Origin: Gp1-AA133 sp963850425
GTDB lineage: Bacteria > Acidobacteriota > Terriglobia > Terriglobales > Acidobacteriaceae
Length of the DNA stretch: 64,000 nt
Assembly (NCBI GenBank): GCA_963850425.1
Contig: CAWKLF010000003.1
Coordinates: 310,001-374,000, forward strand
Direction of reading: 5' to 3'
A program made the translations under genes and the position numbers. Shown here piece by piece: positions 46,317-55,138 of the stretch. Positions within the stretch are counted from its first letter, which is position 1. Every line of letters starts with the position of its first letter. The notes under the pieces were generated by a model. That model was not told where the DNA came from. It did no database searches and worked only from the letters and a program-made list of their open reading frames with translations.

Positions 46317-47717
46317 ATGAGTGCAGGCACGCTGACGCCGTCCGAAACCCGAGTCTCGGGCGATTACATTGAACAAGTCATGGCTCAGGTGAAGGCCAAG
46401 AATCCGGCCGAGCCCGAGTTCCACCAGGCTGTCCAGGAAGTATTCGACTCATTGAGGCTCGTGCTTCAACGGCATCCCGAATATCGGGAAGCGCGCATCC
46501 TCGAACGCGTTATTGAACCAGAGCGCGTTCTAATGTTCCGCGTGCCGTGGTTTGATGACCAGAACAAGATTCAGGTGAATCGCGGGTTCCGCATCGAGAT
46601 GAACAGCGCCATCGGCCCCTACAAGGGCGGGCTGCGTTTCCATCCGTCGGTGACGCTGGGCATCCTGAAGTTCCTGGCGTTTGAACAGGTCTTCAAGAAC
46701 TCTCTGACCACGCTCCCCATGGGCGGGGGCAAGGGTGGATCGGATTTCGATCCGAAAGGCAAGAGCGATAACGAAGTCATGCGTTTCTGCCAAAGCTTCA
46801 TGACGGAACTGCAGCGCCACATCGGTCCGGACACTGATGTTCCGGCTGGCGACATTGGCGTGGGCGGCCGGGAAATCGGATTCCTGTTCGGACAGTACAA
46901 GCGGCTGCGGAATGAATTTACGGGTGTCCTGACGGGCAAAGGCCTGAACTGGGGCGGCTCGCTGATTCGTCCGGAAGCGACCGGTTACGGCTGCGTGTAT
47001 TTCGCGGCTGAGATGCTGAAGACCCGCAAGGACACGCTGGAAGGCAAGCTCTGCCTGGTTTCGGGTAGCGGCAACGTTTCGCAATACACCATTGAGAAGC
47101 TGCTTGACCTCGGCGCGAAGCCGATGACCGTGTCGGATTCCAATGGCGTCATTTGCGATCCAGATGGTATTGATCGCGAGAAGCTCGCTTACATCATGGA
47201 ACTGAAGAACGTGCGTCGCGGCCGCATCCGCGAGTACGCCGACAAGTTCAAGAAAGCGCTCTTCATGGCGACCGATATGAAGTCCGATCACAATCCGCTG
47301 TGGAACATCAAGGCAGATTGCGCGTTCCCGAGCGCCACGCAGAACGAAATCAACGCCAAGGACGCCGCCAACCTGCTGAAGAACGGCATCCAGGTTGTGG
47401 CCGAAGGCGCAAATATGCCGAGCACGCTGGAAGCGACCAAACTGTTCCTGGAGAACAAGATTCTCTATGGTCCGGCGAAGGCTGCGAATGCCGGCGGGGT
47501 TGCCACTTCCGGCCTGGAGATGTCGCAGAACAGCGCACGGTTGAGCTGGACGCGTGCGGAAGTCGATGATCGCCTGCACAAGATCATGATCGCGATCCAC
47601 GACAACTGCTTCCGGACAGCCGAGAAGTACGGCACGCCCGGCAACCTGGTGAATGGTGCGAACATTGGCGGCTTCCTGAAGGTGGCCGATTCGATGATCG
47701 ATCAAGGGCTCGTTTAA
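46317..47717 (+). CDS. gdhA: Glutamate dehydrogenase (NADP-type, hexameric)
   Basis: The enzyme interconverts glutamate with 2-oxoglutarate and ammonia. Full-length at 466 residues, it shows the active-site Lys region GPYKGGLRFHPSVTL, the catalytic segment PMGGGKGGSDFDPKGKSDNE, DVPAGDIGVGGREIGF and the nucleotide-binding part CLVSGSGNVSQYTIEKL. This arrangement is of the E. coli GdhA type. AAGGAGG seven bases before ATG 46317 is an unusually strong ribosome binding site, suggesting high expression. Confidence 0.96.
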   Translation: MSAGTLTPSETRVSGDYIEQVMAQVKAKNPAEPEFHQAVQEVFDSLRLVLQRHPEYREARILERVIEPERVLMFRVPWFDDQNKIQVNRGFRIEMNSAIGPYKGGLRFHPSVTLGILKFLAFEQVFKNSLTTLPMGGGKGGSDFDPKGKSDNEVMRFCQSFMTELQRHIGPDTDVPAGDIGVGGREIGFLFGQYKRLRNEFTGVLTGKGLNWGGSLIRPEATGYGCVYFAAEMLKTRKDTLEGKLCLVSGSGNVSQYTIEKLLDLGAKPMTVSDSNGVICDPDGIDREKLAYIMELKNVRRGRIREYADKFKKALFMATDMKSDHNPLWNIKADCAFPSATQNEINAKDAANLLKNGIQVVAEGANMPSTLEATKLFLENKILYGPAKAANAGGVATSGLEMSQNSARLSWTRAEVDDRLHKIMIAIHDNCFRTAEKYGTPGNLVNGANIGGFLKVADSMIDQGLV

Positions 47718-47791
47718 GCTGAACTGAGCAGGATGTCAGGCGGGGTGGACGAACTCCTCCCCGCCTGTTTTCATAGGTGCGTGAATTTCTG

Positions 47792-50776
47792 ATGATCACC
47801 ACCTCGCTGGACACGACCATCGACGCGCAACGGCTGTTCGAGGGCTTTGAGAACCTCATGCCGTTTCGCGTGCGCGACATTCTGCTGGTCTCGAGCCTCT
47901 ACGATTCGTTCATCTTGAAGGAAGATGGACGGCTGAACGAACTGCTCATCGGCGAATCCCTCGAACTCAATCTTCAGCAGATTCCCAGCATCACGCAGGT
48001 GTCGACTGGATCGGAAGCGCTGGCGGTGGTGCGGGCGCAGCCCCGTTTCAATCTGGTGGTCACGAACCTCGAAGTGGGCGACATGGACGCCGCCCGGTTG
48101 GCGCGCGAGATCCGGCAAGCGGGCCTGGACATACCGATCGTCGTCCTGGCCTACGATTATCGGGAACTGAAGAACTTCGTTGCGCGCAATCCGCAGAGCG
48201 ACATCGAGCGCGTGTTCCTGTGGCAGGGGAATGTGCGCATGCTCATCGCGATCGTGAAATATGTCGAGGACAAGCGCAATGCGACCCATGACACGGCTGC
48301 GATTGGGGTTCCCGTCATCCTGGTGGTGGAAGACAACATCCGCTACTACTCGTCGTTTCTGCCGGTGATTTACACCGAGATGATTTCGCAGTCGCGGAGA
48401 GTCATTCAGGAAGGCATCAACGTTGCGCACAAATTGCTGCGGATGCGCGCACGGCCCAAGATTCTGCTGGCTTCGAGCTACGAGGAAGCTGAAGAACTGG
48501 CCATGCGGTATAAGGATTACCTGCTGGGCGTTGTGTCCGACATAGAATTTCCGCGATGTGGTCAACTCAGCGCGGAAGCCGGTTTCGAACTGGCGCGCCT
48601 GATTCGCGAAGCTGTTCCCGACGTGCCTATCGTACTGCAATCCAGCCGCACGCAATTCCGCGAACGGGCGAATGCGGAGAAACTATCGTTCTTGAGGAAG
48701 CGCTCGCCGACGCTGATGGCCGACCTCCATCAGGTACTGATGGAGGAGTTCGGCTTTGGTGACTTTGTTTTCCGGCTGCCGGATTTTTCCGAAGTGGGAC
48801 GCGCGGCCGACCTTAGCGCGCTTGAGACCATGCTGCAGGAAGTGCCCGAGGAGAGCGTGGCGTACCACGCGCAGCGTAATCATTTTTCGCACTGGTTGAT
48901 GGCCCGCACGGAGTTTGCCCTGGCTCAGAAACTGCGACCGCGCAAGGTTTCTGACTTCAAGAGCACGGAAGATCTCCGCAATGATCTGATTGCGTCAATT
49001 TCTGATTACCGCGGCGAACAGAGCGAAGTTCTGATTGGAGATTTCAGTCCCGCCGCCCTGGCCGCGACCGATGCTTTCTTTGTGCGCATAGGGGTTGGCT
49101 CTCTGGGCGGAAAAGCCCGCGGCCTGGCTTTCATGCGGCACCTGCTGCGAAGGCACCGGTTCTCGCGGCTTTTCCCGGACGTGCGGGTGAGCGTGCCGCC
49201 GGCGGTTGTCCTAGCGACCGACGTCTTCGACCGCTTCCTGAGCGAGAACGATCTGGCCGACTTTGCGCTGAATTGCCCGGATGATTCCGCGATTGAAAGG
49301 CGCTTTCTGGAAGCATCGCTTCCGGCATCGGTGCGAAACAGCTTGCTGGAATTTCTTTCGGAGATTCGGTATCCGCTCGCTGTGCGCTCCTCGAGCCTGC
49401 TGGAGGATTCGCAATATCAGCCTTTCACGGGCGTGTATGAAACCTTCATGCTGGGGAACCAGCATCCGGATCTTTCGGTACGACTCGACCAACTGATGGA
49501 AGCCATCAAGCGGGTCTACGCTTCCACTTTCAGCCAGCACGCAAAGGCCTATGTGCGAGCCACGCCGTATCGCCTGGAAGAAGAAAAAATGGCGGTGATC
49601 CTGCAGCGGGTGGTGGGGGCTCCGCACGATACGCGTTTTTATCCTGATTTTTCGGGCGTCGCCCGCTCTTACAACTTCTATCCAGTGCCGCCCCTGAATT
49701 TTCACGACGGAATTGCGGCGGTGGCGCTCGGGCTCGGGCGCGCGGTGGTCGATGGCGGCAACTGCCTGACCTTCTGCCCACGCTATCCTCGCCACATTCT
49801 GCAGTTTTCGTCGGTTGAAGACATTTTGAATAATTCGCAATCCCATTTCTGGGCGTTGGAGATGAATCATGCGCAGGGAGGCGCGGACGATCAGGCCGAC
49901 AGCCTGCGCGAAGTCCGCTTCGGCCTCGATGCCGCGGAGAAAGATGGCACGCTGTATTCGGTCGCGTCAACCTACTCTGCCGACAATCACGTGGTATACG
50001 ACGGCGTGAGTCGCGCGGGCAGCCGGCTGGTCAGTTTCGCTCCCATCCTGAAGCACGATGTCTTCCCGCTTGCGCCGCTGCTGGCTCATCTCACAAAGAT
50101 GGGCGAAGACGCCTTCGGGCGCCCGGTCGAAATCGAGTTTGCGGCCCGGCTGCCGCAAAAGCCAGGGGATCCAGCCGACTTCGGATTTCTGCAAGTTCGA
50201 CCGCTCGTGCTTTCGCGTGAAGGCGAGGAACTCCGACTGGACGAAGTGGATCCGGAGCGACTGGTCTGCCAGAGTTCCAAGGTGCTGGGCAATGGACGCA
50301 TCACGGACCTGCACGATGTCGTGGTGGTCGACTTTCACCGTTTCGAGCGGGCACGCAGCAAGGAAGTCGCTTGGGGCGTTGCTCACTTCAATGCGAAGTT
50401 GAATGCGGAGGGCCGACCCTATTTACTGGTAGGCGTGGGCCGATGGGGAAGCACCGAGCCGTGGCTGGGGATTCCGGTCGAGTGGGACGAGATTTCGGGG
50501 GCGCGGGTAATTGTCGAGGCTGGGTTCAGAGACTTTCGCGTTACCCCATCACAAGGGACCCATTTTTTCCAAAACCTCACCGCATTTCAGGTTGGGTATT
50601 TCACGGTAAATCCGGACGCTGGGGAGGGGTTCGTGGATTGGCAGTGGCTCAACGAAATCGCCTCGGTGGAGGAGGATGGGTGCGTTCGGCATCTACAGTT
50701 TGACGCTCCGCTGAGCGTGGTGATGAATGGTCGGACCAGCGAGGGATGGATCTTCAAGCCGGAGATGGCAACGTAG
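47792..50776 (+). CDS. Receiver-like domains fused to a PEP synthase/PPDK-type ATP-binding domain
   Basis: This 994-residue protein joins two response-regulator-like domains to a PPDK N-terminal (pyruvate/PEP-binding, ATP-grasp) domain. In the first receiver-like domain the phosphoacceptor position is Asn (LVVTNLEVGDMD); the second keeps ILVVEDN and an Asp in VVSDIEFP. The ATP-grasp part shows GSLGGKARGLAFM and PLAVRSSSLLEDSQYQPFTG. The swivelling phosphohistidine domain and the PEP-binding barrel of true PEP synthases are missing, so it cannot carry out the full reaction alone. It may be regulatory or transfer a phosphate elsewhere. GTG 47777 is an alternative start. Confidence 0.75.
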   Translation: MITTSLDTTIDAQRLFEGFENLMPFRVRDILLVSSLYDSFILKEDGRLNELLIGESLELNLQQIPSITQVSTGSEALAVVRAQPRFNLVVTNLEVGDMDAARLAREIRQAGLDIPIVVLAYDYRELKNFVARNPQSDIERVFLWQGNVRMLIAIVKYVEDKRNATHDTAAIGVPVILVVEDNIRYYSSFLPVIYTEMISQSRRVIQEGINVAHKLLRMRARPKILLASSYEEAEELAMRYKDYLLGVVSDIEFPRCGQLSAEAGFELARLIREAVPDVPIVLQSSRTQFRERANAEKLSFLRKRSPTLMADLHQVLMEEFGFGDFVFRLPDFSEVGRAADLSALETMLQEVPEESVAYHAQRNHFSHWLMARTEFALAQKLRPRKVSDFKSTEDLRNDLIASISDYRGEQSEVLIGDFSPAALAATDAFFVRIGVGSLGGKARGLAFMRHLLRRHRFSRLFPDVRVSVPPAVVLATDVFDRFLSENDLADFALNCPDDSAIERRFLEASLPASVRNSLLEFLSEIRYPLAVRSSSLLEDSQYQPFTGVYETFMLGNQHPDLSVRLDQLMEAIKRVYASTFSQHAKAYVRATPYRLEEEKMAVILQRVVGAPHDTRFYPDFSGVARSYNFYPVPPLNFHDGIAAVALGLGRAVVDGGNCLTFCPRYPRHILQFSSVEDILNNSQSHFWALEMNHAQGGADDQADSLREVRFGLDAAEKDGTLYSVASTYSADNHVVYDGVSRAGSRLVSFAPILKHDVFPLAPLLAHLTKMGEDAFGRPVEIEFAARLPQKPGDPADFGFLQVRPLVLSREGEELRLDEVDPERLVCQSSKVLGNGRITDLHDVVVVDFHRFERARSKEVAWGVAHFNAKLNAEGRPYLLVGVGRWGSTEPWLGIPVEWDEISGARVIVEAGFRDFRVTPSQGTHFFQNLTAFQVGYFTVNPDAGEGFVDWQWLNEIASVEEDGCVRHLQFDAPLSVVMNGRTSEGWIFKPEMAT

Positions 50777-50850
50777 GGCCAGACGCCAGGCCGAGCGCAA
50801 GTTCGGCAGGATTCTTCTGCGTAACTCAAGAGCCCCGTAGCGAAAAGCAT

Positions 50851-50889
50851 CTGGGCATCGCCCAGCCGGACAGACGAGGGCGTCTGTCC
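50851..50889 (+). repeat. Two adjacent perfect hairpins
   Basis: CTGGGC-ATC-GCCCAG (50851-50865) is followed at once by GGACAGACG-AGGG-CGTCTGTCC (50868-50889). The second resembles the 'ggacagacgagggcgtctgtcc' sequence repeated between genes in related genomes. They lie about 75 bases after the receiver-PPDK gene and could slow exonucleases or act as a weak terminator; there is no T-run. Confidence 0.55.
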
Positions 50890-50926
50890 CTACGCGAGCT
50901 GATTGGTGATTTAGCTCGCAGTTCCT

Positions 50927-50942
50927 CGTGATGCGCATCACA
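50927..50942. promoter_or_regulatory. CRP/FNR-family-like operator
   Basis: The sequence contains the perfect palindrome GTGATGCGCATCAC (50928-50941) and fits GTGA-N6-TCAC, the core of CRP-family sites. Its centre is about 33 bases from a possible -10 box (CACAAT, 50965-50970), close to the -41.5 geometry of activation by contact with polymerase. It lies 48 bases before the flavoprotein gene at 50990. Confidence 0.45.
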
Positions 50943-50989
50943 GCCGCCTTTGATATGGGTCCCCCACAATCGTTGGGAGTACTTACGGG

Positions 50990-51889
50990 GTGCCTGTGTT
51001 CAAGATCCTTCATGCAGCCTTTATTGCCCCTGGAATCAAACGTTTCGTCATCGAAGCCCCACGCATTGCGCGCAAGCACCGGCCGGGACAATTCGTGATC
51101 CTGCGCCTTTACGAAGCGGGGGAACGCATTCCGCTGACGATTGAGCGTTCCGATGCCGAGCGCGGCACGATCAACATCTGCGTGCAGTCGGCGGGGAAAA
51201 CCACGCACCTGCTCAACTCTTTCGAGACCGGCGACCACATCCTCGACGTGGTTGGCCCCCTGGGTAAGCCTTCGGAAATCGAAAATTTCGGTACGGTCGT
51301 GGTGATGGGCGGCGGTGTCGGCACCGCCATGGCCTATCCGACGGCGGCGGCGCTCAAGAAAGCCGGCAACCGGGTAATTTCGATTGTGGGAGCAAGGAAT
51401 AAGGAACTGGTGATTCTGGAGAAAGAAATGGCGGAGGTCAGCGACACGCTGTTGCTCACCACCGATGATGGGAGCTATGCCGAAAAGGGTTTCGTGACCG
51501 ACAAGCTCCGGCAACTCATCAAGTTCGGAACGCGGATTGACCTGGTACTCGCCGTCGGCCCGATCCCGATGATGAAGGCGGTTGCGGATGTTACCCGTGA
51601 AGCCCACATCCGCACCATTGTGAGCCTGAACCCCATCATGATCGACGGAACGGGCATGTGCGGCGGCTGCCGCGTGCTAATCGACAGCAAGAGCGAGTTC
51701 GCCTGCGTCGATGGGCCGGAATTCGATGCGCACCGCGTGAACTTCGAGGTGCTAGTGCAACGCAATTCGATGTATCGCGAGGCCGAGCGCAAGTCGATGG
51801 CCGACTTCCAGGATGAAATCGAAGCTAAACGCGATTCGGTGCGGCAGGAACTCGAACAGCTTTGCGCATTGAGTGGAGGTGTACGATGA
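50990..51889 (+). CDS. FAD/NAD-binding subunit, sulfide dehydrogenase / NfnA-like
   Basis: The 299-residue protein matches the small subunit of NfnAB (NADH-dependent ferredoxin:NADP oxidoreductase) and the similar sulfide/dihydroorotate dehydrogenase electron-transfer subunits. It has an FAD-binding beta-barrel (RKHRPGQFVILRLYEAGERI, PLTIERSD), a nucleotide domain (VVVMGGGVGTAMAYP) and a C-terminal 2Fe-2S motif (TGMCGGCRV, then FACVDGPEFDAH). The start is a GTG. Its stop overlaps the next gene start as ATGA, so the two subunits are co-translated. Whether it bifurcates electrons cannot be seen. Confidence 0.85.
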   Translation: MPVFKILHAAFIAPGIKRFVIEAPRIARKHRPGQFVILRLYEAGERIPLTIERSDAERGTINICVQSAGKTTHLLNSFETGDHILDVVGPLGKPSEIENFGTVVVMGGGVGTAMAYPTAAALKKAGNRVISIVGARNKELVILEKEMAEVSDTLLLTTDDGSYAEKGFVTDKLRQLIKFGTRIDLVLAVGPIPMMKAVADVTREAHIRTIVSLNPIMIDGTGMCGGCRVLIDSKSEFACVDGPEFDAHRVNFEVLVQRNSMYREAERKSMADFQDEIEAKRDSVRQELEQLCALSGGVR

Positions 51890-53337
51890 CGCCGGTCAAA
51901 ACACCTTCGCTGAATCCGGTCCCACTCAAAGAACGCATGAAGATGCCGCGTCAGCACATGCTGGAGCAAGCGGCTCAAGTGCGCGCCACAAATTTCACGG
52001 AAGTCAATCTCGGATATTCAACCGAACTGGCCCGCCAGGAAGCGCTGCGCTGCCTGGAATGCGCGAAGCCGGCGTGCACCGACAAATGCCCCGTAGGCGT
52101 AAAGGTGCGGGAGTTCGTGCAGTTAATCGTAGCCGGCGACTTCATGGGCGCCGCAGCCAAGATCCGCGAGGACAATGTGCTGCCTGCGATCACGGGGCGC
52201 GTCTGCCCGCAGGAGGATCACTGCGAAGGCGCCTGCCTGATGGGCAAGAAGGTCCAGTCCCTCGGTATCGGATACCTCGAGCGTTTCGTCGCCGACTACG
52301 AGCAGCAGCACATGGACGTCAAGAACGTGAAGCGGGCATCCTCGACCGGGAAAAAGGTCGCCATCGTGGGCAGCGGGCCGTCGGGGCTTACAGCGGCAGG
52401 CGATCTTGTACAGCGGGGACATCAGGTCCACGTGTTTGAAGCGTTGCACGAGGTCGGCGGGGTGCTGGTGTACGGCATCCCGGAATTCCGGCTGCCCAAG
52501 AAGATTATTCGCGAGCAGGTCGACTACATGCGGGCGATGGGCGTCGAATTCGAGACCGATGTCGTGGTCGGACGCACGGTGACGATCGACGAACTGATGC
52601 AGGAGGAAGGTTACGACGCGGTGTTCATCGGCACGGGCGCCGGGTTGCCGCAATTCATGGGCATTCCGGGAGAGCACCTGAACGGCGTCTATTCCGCAAA
52701 CGAATTTTTGACGCGCATCAACCTGATGCATGCCTATGAATTCCCGCGATACGACGAGCCCATGGTTGATCTGGCTGGCAAGAACGTGGCCGTGATAGGG
52801 GGCGGTAATACCGCGCTCGATTCAATTCGATCGGCACTGCGACTGGGCGCTGGCAAGGCCTTCGTGCTGTACCGGAGAAGCGAGGTCGAGATGCCGGCGC
52901 GCGCCGAAGAGGTGAAGCACGCAAAACAGGAAGGCATCGATTTCCAGGTGCTCACGGCGCCGGTGGAATTCCTCTCTGACGACAAGGGCTGGCTGCGGGC
53001 AGCGCGATGTGTGCGCATGGAGCTGGGCGAACCGGATGCCTCGGGCCGCCGTCGGCCGGTGCCGGTGCCCGGATCGGAGTTCGAGTTGCCACTATCCGTG
53101 GCCGTGATGGCCATTGGCACCAGCGCAAACCCGATCGTACAGAGTACGACGCCGGGGCTGGAGACCAACAAGCGCGGCTATATCTCGGCCACTGCTGATA
53201 CGCAGCGGACATCGCGCAAGGGCGTGTTTGCCGGCGGAGACATTGTGACGGGCAGCGCAACCGTGATCCTGGCCATGGGCGCCGGGCGGCGGGCCGCACA
53301 GTCGATTCACGAATATCTGACGACCGGAGCCTGGTGA
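51886..53337 (+). CDS. gltA: NADPH-dependent glutamate synthase small subunit-like flavoprotein (GltA/NfnB)
   Basis: The 483-residue protein has an N-terminal cysteine-rich Fe-S domain (LRCLECAKPACTDKCPVG, VCPQEDHCEGAC), two Rossmann-type FAD/NAD(P) domains (KVAIVGSGPSGLTAAGDL, KNVAVIGGGNTALDS) and a conserved FAGGDIVTGSATVI near the C-terminus. This is the form shared by NfnB and by homotetrameric glutamate synthase. With the NfnA-like subunit upstream it probably forms an NAD(P)H-handling complex, and gdhA about 4 kb away fits a role in redox and nitrogen balance. Start at ATG 51886, overlapping the previous stop. Confidence 0.88.
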   Translation: MTPVKTPSLNPVPLKERMKMPRQHMLEQAAQVRATNFTEVNLGYSTELARQEALRCLECAKPACTDKCPVGVKVREFVQLIVAGDFMGAAAKIREDNVLPAITGRVCPQEDHCEGACLMGKKVQSLGIGYLERFVADYEQQHMDVKNVKRASSTGKKVAIVGSGPSGLTAAGDLVQRGHQVHVFEALHEVGGVLVYGIPEFRLPKKIIREQVDYMRAMGVEFETDVVVGRTVTIDELMQEEGYDAVFIGTGAGLPQFMGIPGEHLNGVYSANEFLTRINLMHAYEFPRYDEPMVDLAGKNVAVIGGGNTALDSIRSALRLGAGKAFVLYRRSEVEMPARAEEVKHAKQEGIDFQVLTAPVEFLSDDKGWLRAARCVRMELGEPDASGRRRPVPVPGSEFELPLSVAVMAIGTSANPIVQSTTPGLETNKRGYISATADTQRTSRKGVFAGGDIVTGSATVILAMGAGRRAAQSIHEYLTTGAW

Positions 53338-53383
53338 GATATTTTCGGCACCCGGAACGGTGCCAATAAAAACGAGGTGCAGG

Positions 53384-53692
53384 ATGCGCAACCAATTGAC
53401 ATTTTCGACGTTCGATCCGCTTTTCTCCGATGCACCCAGCCTCTGCGAAATCTGTGAAGCGAGGCCCTCTGTTTTTCAATTCGAAAACGGCTGCTCCGAG
53501 GGGAACGTGGGAGGTCCTGCCGTAAAGGGATTCTGTTGCGCGACCTGTGCTACGCACTTGCTGGAGCGGTTGGAGCAGGCGGAGTCGATCACGTGGGCCG
53601 AGGAAGAAGCTTCACTGCGGAAAGAAGGCGGCGACGTTGCTGAGTTTCATACACGCCGTCTGGCAACGTTTGGAACGCGCAGCCGAAGTTGA
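53384..53692 (+). CDS. Small cysteine-rich (zinc-binding) protein
   Basis: The 102-residue product has two Cys pairs: CEICEARP at about residues 22-25 and CCATCAT about 30 residues later. Together they could hold one zinc ion in a zinc-ribbon-like fold. The last 40 residues are helical and acidic. A partly similar arrangement (CDFCAERP ... CSKC) is found in the small island gene at 61299. It lies 46 bases after the GltA-like gene and may be co-transcribed. ATG 53384 is preferred because GAGG lies upstream. Confidence 0.55.
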   Translation: MRNQLTFSTFDPLFSDAPSLCEICEARPSVFQFENGCSEGNVGGPAVKGFCCATCATHLLERLEQAESITWAEEEASLRKEGGDVAEFHTRRLATFGTRSRS

Positions 53693-53721
53693 GTGGTTCG
53701 ATGTAAAGGCGAAGACCCTTG

Positions 53722-53757
53722 GAAAAAAAAGGCGGGCGGCTTGCGCTGTCCGCCTTT
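53722..53757 (-). terminator. Terminator for the minus-strand DinB genes
   Basis: On the minus strand a stem of about 9 bp (AAGGCGGGC with GTCCGCCTT, one wobble) is followed by a run of eight T. It lies about 110 bases beyond the stop of the DinB gene at 53867. For the plus strand the same hairpin lacks a strong T-run, so it mainly serves the minus strand. Confidence 0.7.
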
Positions 53758-53866
53758 CCATCAGGAGGTCTTGCATCTTCACTCTATTCGGATGGTACGA
53801 CGCTGTTTCTCCGGTTGAAAGGTCACCTAAGGTCGTAGCGATAGTTTGACAGTTTGCCGTGAGTCG

Positions 53867-54334
53867 CTACTCGATCACACCTTGTCTTACTCCATGAATG
53901 AAATCAGTGTAGGCAGGGACAAAGCCGGCCTGCCTCATCTCGGAGGCAATCTGGCCGCGATGATAGGCAGAGTGCATGAAAACGTGGGTCAGGATATCGC
54001 TGACCAGGCTGTCGTAAGCCTCTCCCTTGCTGTTCGTATACGCAACGGGGCGAGCAAGGATTTCGCTGTCTCCGGCCAAAAGATCTTGCCAACTCATTGC
54101 CAGGGAACGCGCTTGCTCACCGCATTGGTCGGACGTGAGGTCGGGCCACACGGGAAGCGGAGATGGCCTTTGCTGCACCCGCGCCAGCCATATGTGTTCC
54201 GCGCCTACAATGTGGGCCATGAGCTTGAGCGGCCTTTCCAGTGGCCGGCCGGCGCTGTGCAATACTGAAATTACTTCGAGATTCGCCCACTGGTCATAGC
54301 CCGCCAAATATCGGTAATGTTCCTGCAGATCCAT
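53867..54334 (-). CDS. DinB-family protein
   Basis: The 155-residue protein fits the DinB four-helix bundle. Its putative metal-binding histidines appear in MAHIVGAEHIW and HVFMHSAYHRGQIA (His-x3-His), and the N-terminal YLAGYDQWAN motif is typical. DinB proteins include thiol-dependent enzymes and stress-induced proteins, so the substrate is unknown. A second DinB-like gene lies 70 bases upstream on the same strand, and the pair is probably co-transcribed. Confidence 0.85.
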   Translation of the reverse strand: MDLQEHYRYLAGYDQWANLEVISVLHSAGRPLERPLKLMAHIVGAEHIWLARVQQRPSPLPVWPDLTSDQCGEQARSLAMSWQDLLAGDSEILARPVAYTNSKGEAYDSLVSDILTHVFMHSAYHRGQIASEMRQAGFVPAYTDFIHGVRQGVIE

Positions 54335-54404
54335 AGACTCGCTTAACTCCGCTCCTTCCTGGAAATCTGCTGTAGCCCGCGTGCATCGACACAGGAGCGT
54401 TGTG

Positions 54405-54920
54405 TCACTTCCCCTTTTTACTTTTAGCGATGCTCTTTACCTGTTGCAGGTGGTTCAGGTCGTGGCCGGCGTACAGTTGCACAATGTGGCTGATCGTCTC
54501 TTTGCCCCGCTCGGAATGCATTCCATGGTTCTGCCACAGTTTGCGCGGCACGCGCTTCAGGAGAGAAAGATTGCCTTCTCGCAGAACACGGAAAGTCTTT
54601 AAAGATTGGCGGGGATCCTGGTCTTCGTAACGGAACTGCGTCGCCCAGACGTCTTGATCGAAGCCCTGGATAGGCGTGCCGTTGCTGCCCAAGATCAGTC
54701 TCACACGCCAACTCGCGACCACTTCTGCATCGGCAAGGTGCGCGAGGATTTCGGCAATCGACCACTTGCCCGGGGCGGGCTTCTTCCGCATTTGTTTGTT
54801 GCTGAGATGCTTGATGGTCTTCTCCAACTTCCTGGGAGTGCTCTTCTGGATTTTCAGCGGATCCTGGCCATCGATGTGGCCGAGGATTCGTTTCACGTAT
54901 TGTTCTGCCGTTTCTTTCAT
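54405..54920 (-). CDS. DinB-like protein
   Basis: The 171-residue protein (from ATG 54920, with AGGCG upstream) has the DinB_2-type features GKWSIAEILAHLADAEVVAS, with a putative metal His, and a C-terminal HIVQLYAGHDLNHLQQV with two more. The middle contains GFDQDVWA, common in this group. It ends in a Lys-rich tail (KSIAKSKKGK). An in-frame ATG at 55004 would add 28 polar residues and is less likely. Part of a two-gene DinB operon. Confidence 0.82.
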   Translation of the reverse strand: MKETAEQYVKRILGHIDGQDPLKIQKSTPRKLEKTIKHLSNKQMRKKPAPGKWSIAEILAHLADAEVVASWRVRLILGSNGTPIQGFDQDVWATQFRYEDQDPRQSLKTFRVLREGNLSLLKRVPRKLWQNHGMHSERGKETISHIVQLYAGHDLNHLQQVKSIAKSKKGK

Positions 54921-55138
54921 ATCGCCTGCTCTTTCGGAGTGTCTCAAGTTTGCTTGCCCAGAGTGTTTTCTGTGAGGAGACGTTCTCGGTTTTCTCGAAT
55001 CCAAAGCGAAAATTATACCTACGCGTGGGGATCCCCGTTGTCATCAAGTAAACGGCCAGTTTTAATCATTTATTCATACAATCTCATTACAATATCTATT
55101 CACAACCGCGGGGGCTTCCCACCGTACAAGGCGCCGCA

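Noticed and set aside
55055..55100. Possible Pho box upstream of phoU
   Set aside because: The CAT-containing repeats are spaced irregularly (8 and 10 bases), and the CTGTCAT consensus is not met.
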